Source of the DNA: Streptomyces scabiei 87.22
GTDB lineage: Bacteria; Actinomycetota; Actinomycetes; Streptomycetales; Streptomycetaceae
Length of the DNA: 64,000 bases
Reading direction: 5' to 3'
NCBI RefSeq assembly: GCF_000091305.1
Contig: NC_013929.1
Coordinates: 6,448,001-6,512,000 of the forward strand
The notes beneath the pieces are model-generated. The model was not told where the DNA came from. It did no database searches and saw only the letters and a list, made by a program, of their open reading frames with translations. A program made the position numbers and the translations under genes. Shown here piece by piece: positions 57,345-64,000 of this stretch (its first letter is position 1; every line of letters starts with the position of its first letter).

Positions 57345-58472
57345 TTATCGCTGAGTCCTGCGGCTGCTTGTCACTGCGTCCACTCCGGTGCCTGCACGGT
57401 CTGAGACATAGGCCGGTCTCGTTGCCCGTTCCGGTTCTTTGTCGCCCAGTTCCCCCGTGCGATCACCATGGGGGGAGGCCCCCGGGGCTGTCGTGAGGAG
57501 CGCCTCCGCGCGGTACTCCGTCGGCGACACCCCGTACGCCCCCCGGAACGCCCGCGTGAAGTCGGAGGCGCGGGGCATCCCCCAGCGGCCGGCGATGGTG
57601 TGGATGGGGGTGACGGCGAGGGCGGGGTCCGCCAGGTCGCGGTGGGCGCCGGCGAGGCGCTGGGCCCGGATCCAGGCAGCGACCGTTTCCCCGGGGCTGT
57701 CCTCCTGGAACAGCCGGTGCAGATAGCTCAGCGAGATGTGATGGGCCGCCGCGATCGCCCGCGGGTTCAGCTCCGGGTCGTGCAGGTTCTGCCGGACGAA
57801 CGCCCGTATCCGCTTCGTCAGGGCCCGCTGGCGCGTCTCCGGCGGCAGCGCGTCCTCCACCTCCAGCACCTGGGCGAACCAGGCGGCCAGCAGATCGATC
57901 AGCACGGTGCCGAGGCGGGGCGCGTCGGCCGGCTGCAGGGACTCGGCCTGCTGCTCCAGCCCGGTGAGGAACCCCGTCAGCAGGGGTCCCACCCCCTGCC
58001 GCCCCGGCAGCCGCCGCCCCAGCAACTGCGTGATCCGGGCGGGCGGCAGGGGCAACAGCGTCTTGGGGAGGTCCGCACAGATCCCCCTGATCACCTGGCG
58101 GCCCAGACTGTCCGACGGGCGCACGTCGTACGCCCGGGACGTGTCCGTCACCCACAGATCACTCGGGCCGTACATCTCGGTCCGCCCCACGTGCTCCAGC
58201 CCGAAGTCGCCGCCGAGCACCAGCGACAGGTGGTACATCTCCGGGTCGGACTGCCGCACCATCTTCTCGGTACGCCGGAACCCCGTCGGCAGGTGCGCGG
58301 TCGGCCACACGAGCACCGGCCCCAGTTCCAGCAGCCGCTGCTGCGCCCAGAAGTCGCCCGCGAACTCGCTGTGGATGTCGCTGGGCGCGATCGCCCGGTG
58401 CACCAACTCCCGCCAGTAGTCGAACCGGTGCTCCGCGGGCACGTCGTCACTTCGGAACACGGTCCCGATCAT
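57345..58472 (-). CDS. AraC-family regulator
   Basis: 375 residues. The N-terminal half is an AraC-binding-like domain (DYWRELVHRAIAPSDIHSEF, YHLSLVLGGDFGL). The C-terminal DNA-binding domain has two HTHs: NPRAIAAAHHISLSYLHRLF and RWGMPRASDFTRAFRGAYGV ending SPTEYRAEAL. A disordered tail of about 55 residues follows. The gene is isolated and its target unknown; the lectin gene just downstream on the same strand is a candidate. Confidence 0.9.
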   Translation of the reverse strand: MIGTVFRSDDVPAEHRFDYWRELVHRAIAPSDIHSEFAGDFWAQQRLLELGPVLVWPTAHLPTGFRRTEKMVRQSDPEMYHLSLVLGGDFGLEHVGRTEMYGPSDLWVTDTSRAYDVRPSDSLGRQVIRGICADLPKTLLPLPPARITQLLGRRLPGRQGVGPLLTGFLTGLEQQAESLQPADAPRLGTVLIDLLAAWFAQVLEVEDALPPETRQRALTKRIRAFVRQNLHDPELNPRAIAAAHHISLSYLHRLFQEDSPGETVAAWIRAQRLAGAHRDLADPALAVTPIHTIAGRWGMPRASDFTRAFRGAYGVSPTEYRAEALLTTAPGASPHGDRTGELGDKEPERATRPAYVSDRAGTGVDAVTSSRRTQR

Positions 58473-58479
58473 GGTTCGT

Positions 58480-58746
58480 TCAGCCCCGGGCGCCGGCCGC
58501 GTACGGGACGAAGTCGGCCCAGGCGGCGGGGGAGAGGGTGAGGGCGAGCTGGGGGCCGGGTGCGGTGTTCGACTTGGAGTCGCGGACGTGGATGGCGTGG
58601 GGGAGGGCTACGGCCACTTCTACGCAGTCGCCGTCGCCTCCGCTGCTGTAGCTCGACTTGAACCAGGAAAGAGCTACCTCGACACAGTCGTCGCCGTCTC
58701 CGCCGCTGTAACTGCTCTTGAACCAGGCCAGTTCGGTGCTGCTCAT
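58480..58746 (-). CDS. DUF397 protein with duplicated core motif
   Basis: 88 residues of the DUF397 family, the small partner of WhiJ-type regulators in Streptomyces. The core motif occurs twice: AWFKSSYSGGDGDDCVEVA and SWFKSSYSSGGDGDCVEVA, so the protein carries an internal duplication absent from usual members of about 60-70 residues. The typical end (HVRDSKS, then LTLSPAAWADFV) is present once. It overlaps the XRE gene stop as ATGA, so they are co-translated. Confidence 0.9.
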   Translation of the reverse strand: MSSTELAWFKSSYSGGDGDDCVEVALSWFKSSYSSGGDGDCVEVAVALPHAIHVRDSKSNTAPGPQLALTLSPAAWADFVPYAAGARG

Positions 58747-59597
58747 GGGTTCCCTCGCATCCGCCGCAACAGGCTCACGGAGTCTTCGGAGGTGAGAGCC
58801 TGTGATCGCATCCTGGCATATCGCCGCTGCAGGACGCTGACCTCTTTCGCGTCGGATACGAGCAGGCCGCCTCGCTGTCCTTCACAGTAGCCGTACCAGC
58901 GGTTTTCCGAGGTTTCCAGCAACTGCATGGGGCCATCGAGCCCAGCGTGAGTCTCCCGTAGCTGTGGCATGACCTGAATCTCGATGTTCCGTAGCTCGCC
59001 GATCTCCAGCACGTGATCGATGAGTTCGCGTGTCACCGCCGCGCCGCCCGTACGCCGAAGGAACAACCCCTCCTCCAGGATGAAACTGAACTCGGTGTTC
59101 GGCCGTTCCCTCAACAGCCGCTGGCGCTCTGCCCGAGCCACCCACTGGGCCTCCACCTGGTCATCGCCCAGCGGCGGCAACTGGTTGTCGAACAGAGTCC
59201 GCGCGTACGCCTCCGTCTGCAACAGCCCAGGAACGAGGCGGCACTCGTAGGTATGGAGCACGATCGCCGCCGACTCCAATCCCGCCCATTTCCTGAACCA
59301 GGCCGCCAACCCCGGCTGTCGCCCCAGATGCTGAGCCGCCCGGATCAGCGCACCCGTGCTCCCCAGCTCACGGTCCACCCCCTCCACGAACGCCGTGTCC
59401 GGCATCCGCCGCCCCAGCTCCACCGAAGCGACCATGTGCTTGGAGTAGCCGACCGCGTCGGCCAACTCCTCGCGGCCCAGCCCCGCGTGTTCCCGCAGCG
59501 CTTGGACCATCGCCCCGAACGTCCGCAGGCTGTCGGACGCCTCCGGCTCCCCGCCGCCCGGCCCCGTCGCCGTCATGCCGCCGCTGTCGGCCACCAT
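58743..59597 (-). CDS. WhiJ-like XRE regulator with DUF5753 domain
   Basis: 284 residues. The N-terminal XRE HTH is LREHAGLGREELADAVGYSK then MVASVELGRRMPD; the C-terminal DUF5753 domain has YECRLVPGLLQTEAYARTLF, FILEEGLFLRRTGG and GPMQLLETSENRWYGYCEGQ. Such regulators act with DUF397 partners in control of development and antibiotic production. The ATG at 59597 has GGAGG six bases upstream. It is divergent from an ATP-binding HATPase gene, completing the usual three-gene set. Confidence 0.92.
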   Translation of the reverse strand: MVADSGGMTATGPGGGEPEASDSLRTFGAMVQALREHAGLGREELADAVGYSKHMVASVELGRRMPDTAFVEGVDRELGSTGALIRAAQHLGRQPGLAAWFRKWAGLESAAIVLHTYECRLVPGLLQTEAYARTLFDNQLPPLGDDQVEAQWVARAERQRLLRERPNTEFSFILEEGLFLRRTGGAAVTRELIDHVLEIGELRNIEIQVMPQLRETHAGLDGPMQLLETSENRWYGYCEGQRGGLLVSDAKEVSVLQRRYARMRSQALTSEDSVSLLRRMRGNP

Positions 59598-59755
59598 GGG
59601 CCACCTCCCGCGCACCCGCCCGCCGAACCACACCGTTCCCGGACCATGGTCACAGCACGTCACCAGTACCGTCCAGTGAGTGACCGCGTACGCTGCCCCG
59701 GCGTACGCGGCGCGAAGCTGGCGAACCGGGCTTCCCGCAGGCCACATTGGGCGTC

Positions 59756-60256
59756 ATGACCGCACCGCCCGCCGCGCGACAGACGCTGACGGCACCGACG
59801 TTCACGCAGCGCTTCAGCTCGACCCCGCTGGGCGCCCGCCTGGCCCGGCACCTGGCCCTGAACCAGCTGCACGCCTGGGGCATCCGGTACGGCTCGGACC
59901 CCTCCGACCGGGCGGCGGCGGTCGTGGCCGAGCTGGCCGCGAACGCGGTGACCCACGGCCGCGTCCCGGGCCGGGACTTCGAGCTGCGCCTCTCCCTGCC
60001 CACGGGTTCGCTCCGCATCGAGGTCACCGACACCCGAGCCGAACGCCTGCCGCCACGCCCCGGCACCGTACGGCCGGCCCGCCCCCTGGACGAGGGCGGG
60101 CGCGGTCTGGTCCTGGTCGACGCGCTGGCCGACCGCTGGGAGATCCAGGACGGCAGACCGCCCGGCAAGACCGTCCTCGTCGAGATCGACCTGCCGGACT
60201 GGCGGTCCCTGATGAGACGGCTCCCCGAACGCCGGCCGCACAAGAGGCGCGGCTAG
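59756..60256 (+). CDS. HATPase-domain regulator (RsbW/anti-sigma-like)
   Basis: 166 residues with a GHKL ATPase fold: VVAELAANAVTHGRVPGRDF is the N box, IEVTDTRAERLPP the G1 region and GGRGLVLVDALADRWEIQ the G2 loop. The family includes anti-sigma kinases, and copies accompany WhiJ-type gene sets. The protein may phosphorylate STAS partners or bind a regulator. It is divergent from the XRE gene. The Arg-rich C terminus is unusual. A truncated relative lies at 56641-56730. Confidence 0.88.
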   Translation: MTAPPAARQTLTAPTFTQRFSSTPLGARLARHLALNQLHAWGIRYGSDPSDRAAAVVAELAANAVTHGRVPGRDFELRLSLPTGSLRIEVTDTRAERLPPRPGTVRPARPLDEGGRGLVLVDALADRWEIQDGRPPGKTVLVEIDLPDWRSLMRRLPERRPHKRRG

Positions 60257-60409
60257 CGGGCCTGTCAATCCGGCTCGTTACAGGTGTGGGCCGACGCGAA
60301 GTCGCCCTACCGTCTGCCTCCAAGCACCTCGGCTTCGTGCGGCGCCGGACGCACCCCGGCGACAGACCTGCCGCACGTCGTCCGTTCCACCACGATTGAG
60401 GGGGCATGC

Positions 60410-60775
60410 ATGACGCGTACGCCGATCCGGAGAAGGGTCGCAGCGGTAGCCGCGACCGCGTTGCTGGCGCTCGGTACGGGAGTACTGTCGGCGACGCCGG
60501 CCTCGGCGGCGCCCGCCGGCTGCCCGTCCGGTGCCGCGTGCATCTACGGGGGACCCAACGGCAGCGGTGGCGTGACCAACCAGTACTGGTCCCGAGGGGT
60601 TCACCAGCTCCGCAACCAGGTGGGCCTGCACACCGTGTTCAACAACCAGACGGACGGCTGGAAGTTCCATCTGTGCCATGGCTGGAACGGCGAGAACTGC
60701 GACTGGACCTTCTATCCGGGTGCCTGGGATGACGTCGATCTCACCACGTACAACTCCGTCATCGTCACCCCGTAA
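60410..60775 (+). CDS. Secreted peptidase-inhibitor-like protein (I36 family)
   Basis: 121 residues with a Sec signal peptide (cleavage near ASAAPAGC). The mature part of about 85 residues has GCPSGAACIYGGPNGSGG and a later HLCHGWNGENCDW, that is four cysteines placed for two disulfides, as in the beta/gamma-crystallin-like metalloproteinase inhibitors of Streptomyces (I36). GAGGGG lies six bases before the ATG. A perfect 11-bp hairpin follows. Inhibition of a protease is inferred from the family. Confidence 0.8.
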   Translation: MTRTPIRRRVAAVAATALLALGTGVLSATPASAAPAGCPSGAACIYGGPNGSGGVTNQYWSRGVHQLRNQVGLHTVFNNQTDGWKFHLCHGWNGENCDWTFYPGAWDDVDLTTYNSVIVTP

Positions 60776-60787
60776 GGCGTCGCGGCG

Positions 60788-60816
60788 GTCCCGGGAGGAG
60801 GCAGACCTCCCGGGAC
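60788..60816. terminator. Perfect 11-bp hairpin between convergent genes
   Basis: GTCCCGGGAGG and CCTCCCGGGAC around a 7-base loop, 13 bp after the I36-type gene and 59 bp before the stop of the convergent gene. Confidence 0.7.
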
Positions 60817-60874
60817 TCACGCGTGTGCACGCTCCGCGGGCCCGCCTCGCCCGCTCGCGCTCCGCCGGCACCGC

Positions 60875-62494
60875 CTAGGCGAACGTGGGGCCGAAGAGCT
60901 GGAAGGCCCCGTTGTGCAGCCGCACCTGCGCGGGCTTGAGCACATCGGCGTTGGTCCACGCGATCGGGAGCGTGGCGTCCTGCGCGAACGAGTCGGCGGT
61001 GGGCAGGTGGTCGAGGGCCTTCTCGACGTCCATCCCTTCCAGCCCGTCCATGAGGGCGAACACGCCGCCGAACAGGATGCTGCCCAGCACCTTGAGCCCG
61101 ATGTCACCCACCACGCTGCGCAGCATGCCGCCGAGCCCGTCGGCGATCTTCCCGAGCCAGAGTTCGAAGTCGCCGAAGATGCCGTCGGTCGTGGTCCATT
61201 GGCTGAGGTCCTGCTGAACCACCCTGTACGTCACACACGCCTGGCCCTTGGAGTTCTGGCCGAGCGTCGGCTGTATGGCGTACTCGATCTTGGCGTAGCC
61301 GTCGATGTGGCCGTTCACGGGGATGTGAAGCTGCATGTGCGTGGTGATCCTGTCGTAGTCCACGGAGACCGAGAACAAGGTCGCCACCGGTTGGTAGCTG
61401 TCGCCGTCGACGTCGATCTCGGCCATGCGGAACTCCGATTCCGCGGTGAACACCCCGTTCTTGACGGTGAGTTTGGCGTCCGGGAAGTGGTGCTGCAGCC
61501 CCGGCAGCACCATCTTGTGCATGAAGCGGTCCTTCGAGACGGTGAATCCGGACCATTTCTGCTGGTCGCCCAGCATGGCACCCGGCGCGAGTTCCTGTGG
61601 TGCGTTGCCGGGGTCGCGGTTCTCGGTCATGCACAGCACGCCGAGGTAGGAGTCGTCCTCGTTCTTGCCGTTGATGTAGGCGTAGCTGGTGTGGGTGGGG
61701 ACGAGCCAGGCCAGGTCGCCCATCGCCTCCGCCGAGTTGAGGTCGACGGCGGTGAAGACGTGCTGGAACTGGCCCAGATTGGCCGGGGCGTTGAGCCATT
61801 GTTCGAGCAGGTACTTGAGAGTCTTGTTCAGCCATTCCCGGTCTTCGTCCGGCATGTCCCCGGCGGCCGGCTGAACGAACGCCACGTCGGTGACCAGGGC
61901 CAGCTTTCCGTCGTCCGGGAGGGTGTCCACCCTCAGCTGCTGTGCGGGGTCGAACGCGAGGTCGACCTCGACCCCGGCGGTTCCTCCCTTGACGACGTAG
62001 TCCGTCTTGTCCTCGCCGTCGACGATCACCACCTCGGCGCTGAACGGGATCTTCATGATGACTTTGCTGCCGGTTCCCCCGGTGGTGAGGGTCCATGGCT
62101 CGAACTGTCCGGAGAGGGCTACCTCGGGACTGAACTTCGTTCTGCGGACAGTGCCGTCCCACGCGTGGGGCGAGGTGCCGTACTTGGCGATCGCGTTGTT
62201 GACGTCCGTCAGCGCGACTGCGGAGATGGTGTCCCAGCCGAGGGTGGTGAAGTCGTCCGTCGAGGGTGGGGTGTCCCCCAGCAGCCGGGTGGTCTTCAGC
62301 TTGTGCGCGGAGTCGGCGTCCACGTAGGAGAGGTGCAGATGCTTGCCCCCGGGAATGGCCGGCAGCAGTGCGGGCGCGGCGGCCGGCACCTCCGGCGGGG
62401 TGGCGGCACGGGCGGTCGCGGGGACGCCGAGAGCGGCGGCGGAGCCGAAGACGGCGCTCAGCGCGCCGCGACGGGAGAGAGCGGAGTGATCCAT
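60875..62494 (-). CDS. Exported TULIP/P47-like protein
   Basis: 539 residues with a twin-arginine signal (LSRRGALSAVFG, cleavage near ATARA at residue 30). The rest resembles the TULIP fold P47/OrfX-like group first known from clostridial toxin clusters: AVALTDVNNAIAKY near the start, GQFEPWTLTTGGTGSKVIMK, then YAYINGKNEDDSYLGVLCMT. A glycine-rich hydrophobic helical stretch (GLKVLGSILFGGVFALMDGL) lies near the C terminus. TULIP proteins bind lipids in a groove. AAAGG eight bases upstream supports the ATG at 62494. A paralogue lies immediately upstream. The family call is from memory of motifs. Confidence 0.68.
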   Translation of the reverse strand: MDHSALSRRGALSAVFGSAAALGVPATARAATPPEVPAAAPALLPAIPGGKHLHLSYVDADSAHKLKTTRLLGDTPPSTDDFTTLGWDTISAVALTDVNNAIAKYGTSPHAWDGTVRRTKFSPEVALSGQFEPWTLTTGGTGSKVIMKIPFSAEVVIVDGEDKTDYVVKGGTAGVEVDLAFDPAQQLRVDTLPDDGKLALVTDVAFVQPAAGDMPDEDREWLNKTLKYLLEQWLNAPANLGQFQHVFTAVDLNSAEAMGDLAWLVPTHTSYAYINGKNEDDSYLGVLCMTENRDPGNAPQELAPGAMLGDQQKWSGFTVSKDRFMHKMVLPGLQHHFPDAKLTVKNGVFTAESEFRMAEIDVDGDSYQPVATLFSVSVDYDRITTHMQLHIPVNGHIDGYAKIEYAIQPTLGQNSKGQACVTYRVVQQDLSQWTTTDGIFGDFELWLGKIADGLGGMLRSVVGDIGLKVLGSILFGGVFALMDGLEGMDVEKALDHLPTADSFAQDATLPIAWTNADVLKPAQVRLHNGAFQLFGPTFA

Positions 62495-62642
62495 CGGAGA
62501 TCCCTTTCCGGGGCGGGAGCGGGGCGGGAGGAGACGCGTTCGCGCGCGGGCGCGCCACGGTCCGGCCCGCCACCTGGGACGGGTGCGAGGCGTACGGGTG
62601 GGGTGCGGGACGTACAGAACGAGGTGCGAGGTCCCGGTGTGG

Positions 62643-64000
62643 CTACTGGCTGAAACAGTCTCCGCCGACCTGCAGACCACCGTTGATCATGGCTGCCTTG
62701 GGGTTGAACGTCTTGGCGTCGGCCCATGTGATGGGAGCCGTCACCGCGTTCACCATCGCCAGGATGCCGGGCAGGTCGTCGAGCGCCTTGTCGGCGTTGA
62801 ACAGCGGGATCTGTTCGAATATCGCCGGGAGCGTGGCGACGAGAGCCGTGGCGGCCGCGATGACGACCTTCACGAGCAGGCTCATACCCCTGGCGAGCAG
62901 GGCGCCGGCAACGGAGGCCAGAACGAGGACGATGATGTCCACCGCGATCTCCACTCCCTCCAGCCAGTCCGCGACCGTGTGCCAGTGCTGGGAGGATTCT
63001 TCGACGACCTCGTACGCCAGGTTGGGCTCGCCCTTGCTGTTGTGCGACATCGTCGGCTGTACGCGGTACTTCATGGTGGCGTAGCCGTCGATCCCCGGCG
63101 AGATGGGGATGTGTACGTCCATCTCCACTTGGAGTGTCTGCCCGATGACGGAGAAGTGGAAGGACGTCACCTTCGGGTGGTACTTGAGCCCACCCGCCTC
63201 GACGGTGTCGAGAGAGAACTCCCCCTTGGACACGATCTCGCCCGCCGTGAGGACGAAGGCGCCGTCAGGGAAACTGTGTTGCACCGCCGGCATGATCATC
63301 TTGTTGAGCACGCGGTCGATGGAGATGGTGAACGTGGCCTCCGCTCCGGTGATGATGGCGCCCGGCGCGAGTTCCTGTGCCGCCATGCCGGGGTCGCGGT
63401 TCTCGGTCATGCAGAGCACGCCGAGGTAGGAGGAGTTGGCGTCCTTGCCGTTGATGTAGGCGTACTCCCTGGTCGTGGGAGTGAGCCAGCTGAGCTCGCC
63501 CTGCGCCTCGGCGGTGTTCAGATCGATGGTGGCGAACACGTGGTCGAACCTGCCGAGGTTCGACATGTCGCCGGAGTCCCTGGCGTTGAGCCACTGTCCG
63601 AGCAGGGCAGTCAGGCTCCGGACCACCGCGGCCTTCTCGTCGGGGTTCTTGATGTCCGGCTTGTCGAAATCCAGATGGGTGATCATCGCGAGCGGCTTGG
63701 CGTCGTCGCCGTCGCGGTCCTCCTTGCCGCTGTCGCCGGGCGACGACTGGAGCTTCAGCTCCTTCACGTTGCCGTCCTTCGAGGAGGTGTGGTACTCCAG
63801 GTAGACCTCGACGTTCGCGCTACCGCCCTGGATGTCGTAGACGGTCTCGCCCTTGCCCGGGTTCACGACCAGTGTGGCGTGGAACGGGATCTTCATGAGG
63901 ACGTTTCCGCCGGTGCCACCCGGCGTCAGGCGCCAGGCGTCGAACCCTCCGGACGCCTCGACCGGAGAGCTGAAGGTCGAGCCCGGGATCTTGGCGCTCC
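62643..64000 (-). CDS. TULIP/P47-like protein, paralogue (N terminus beyond the window)
   Basis: At least 452 residues, open to the right edge. It aligns along its length with the preceding protein: DAWRLTPGGTGGNVLMKIPF against EPWTLTTGGTGSKVIMKIPF, YAYINGKDANSSYLGVLCMT against YAYINGKNEDDSYLGVLCMT, and DGYATMKYRVQPTMSHNSKG against DGYAKIEYAIQPTLGQNSKG. Near the C terminus it has two strongly hydrophobic helices (IIVLVLASVAGALLARGMSL, VIAAATALVATLPAIF) that the paralogue has only in weaker form. A tandem duplicate; the pair may form a heterodimer. The 148-bp gap allows a separate promoter. Confidence 0.68.
   Translation of the reverse strand, partial: SAKIPGSTFSSPVEASGGFDAWRLTPGGTGGNVLMKIPFHATLVVNPGKGETVYDIQGGSANVEVYLEYHTSSKDGNVKELKLQSSPGDSGKEDRDGDDAKPLAMITHLDFDKPDIKNPDEKAAVVRSLTALLGQWLNARDSGDMSNLGRFDHVFATIDLNTAEAQGELSWLTPTTREYAYINGKDANSSYLGVLCMTENRDPGMAAQELAPGAIITGAEATFTISIDRVLNKMIMPAVQHSFPDGAFVLTAGEIVSKGEFSLDTVEAGGLKYHPKVTSFHFSVIGQTLQVEMDVHIPISPGIDGYATMKYRVQPTMSHNSKGEPNLAYEVVEESSQHWHTVADWLEGVEIAVDIIVLVLASVAGALLARGMSLLVKVVIAAATALVATLPAIFEQIPLFNADKALDDLPGILAMVNAVTAPITWADAKTFNPKAAMINGGLQVGGDCFSQ

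Overview
The window is chromosomal DNA of a Streptomyces (very high G+C, strong third-position G/C, many Tat and Sec exported proteins, WhiJ-type regulator cluster). The left end carries a desferrioxamine siderophore locus in the order desE-desF-desA-desB-desC known from S. coelicolor, all on the minus strand. Both desE and desA have palindromic iron boxes. A complete IS630-type element (about 3016-4204) has inserted between desF and desA, exactly at the TA of the desF stop codon, and the TA duplication recreates the stop.

6.6-15.5 kb is branched-chain acyl-CoA catabolism: a minus-strand operon of 3-methylcrotonyl-CoA carboxylase-type beta and alpha subunits, HMG-CoA lyase and an isovaleryl-CoA-type dehydrogenase, divergent from a TetR regulator with two 16-bp operator-like palindromes between them. 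A second acyl-CoA dehydrogenase and a TesB-type thioesterase follow. 15.5-22.5 kb holds a PucR-type regulator divergent from agmatinase (speB) and a ThDP enzyme, with a 38-bp inverted repeat between them, then a TetR/alpha-beta hydrolase pair.

22.6-31 kb is a mixed exported-protein region: FG-GAP protein, secreted endonuclease I, a 42-bp tandem repeat array, PAP2 membrane phosphatase, DUF4180 protein, secreted serine hydrolase with a structured leader, a phytase-like gene remnant and a methyltransferase. 30.5-34.5 kb is a tight three-gene unit: membrane-anchored repeat protein, double-STAS protein, and P-loop NTPase with a long Sel1/TPR-like tail. This is the best candidate for an undescribed signalling or defence-like system. 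It is followed by a large fused heterodimeric-type ABC exporter, a secreted S37 peptidase, a lipoprotein, a NagZ-like GH3 enzyme and an MHYT sensor protein.

44.6-49.5 kb is rich in iron and Fe-S enzymes: a haem-oxygenase-like di-iron protein, HemK-type methyltransferase, CDGSH protein and FAD/Rieske oxidoreductase, plus a TIM-barrel isomerase and CsbD. Next come a membrane protein gene with seven copies of a heptanucleotide in its 5' coding part and a 199-bp tandem duplication at its 3' end, and a LacI regulator divergent from a three-gene sugar/cyclitol-type catabolic operon.

55-64 kb is accessory: a PIN/VapB-type toxin-antitoxin pair, a tandem membrane-protein paralogue pair of which one has an in-frame stop, a fragment of a HATPase regulator gene, a ricin-type lectin, an AraC regulator, a WhiJ-like set (HATPase, XRE-DUF5753, DUF397), an I36-type inhibitor and two adjacent large proteins resembling the TULIP/P47 family, the second cut by the window edge. 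No rRNA, tRNA or CRISPR array was seen.
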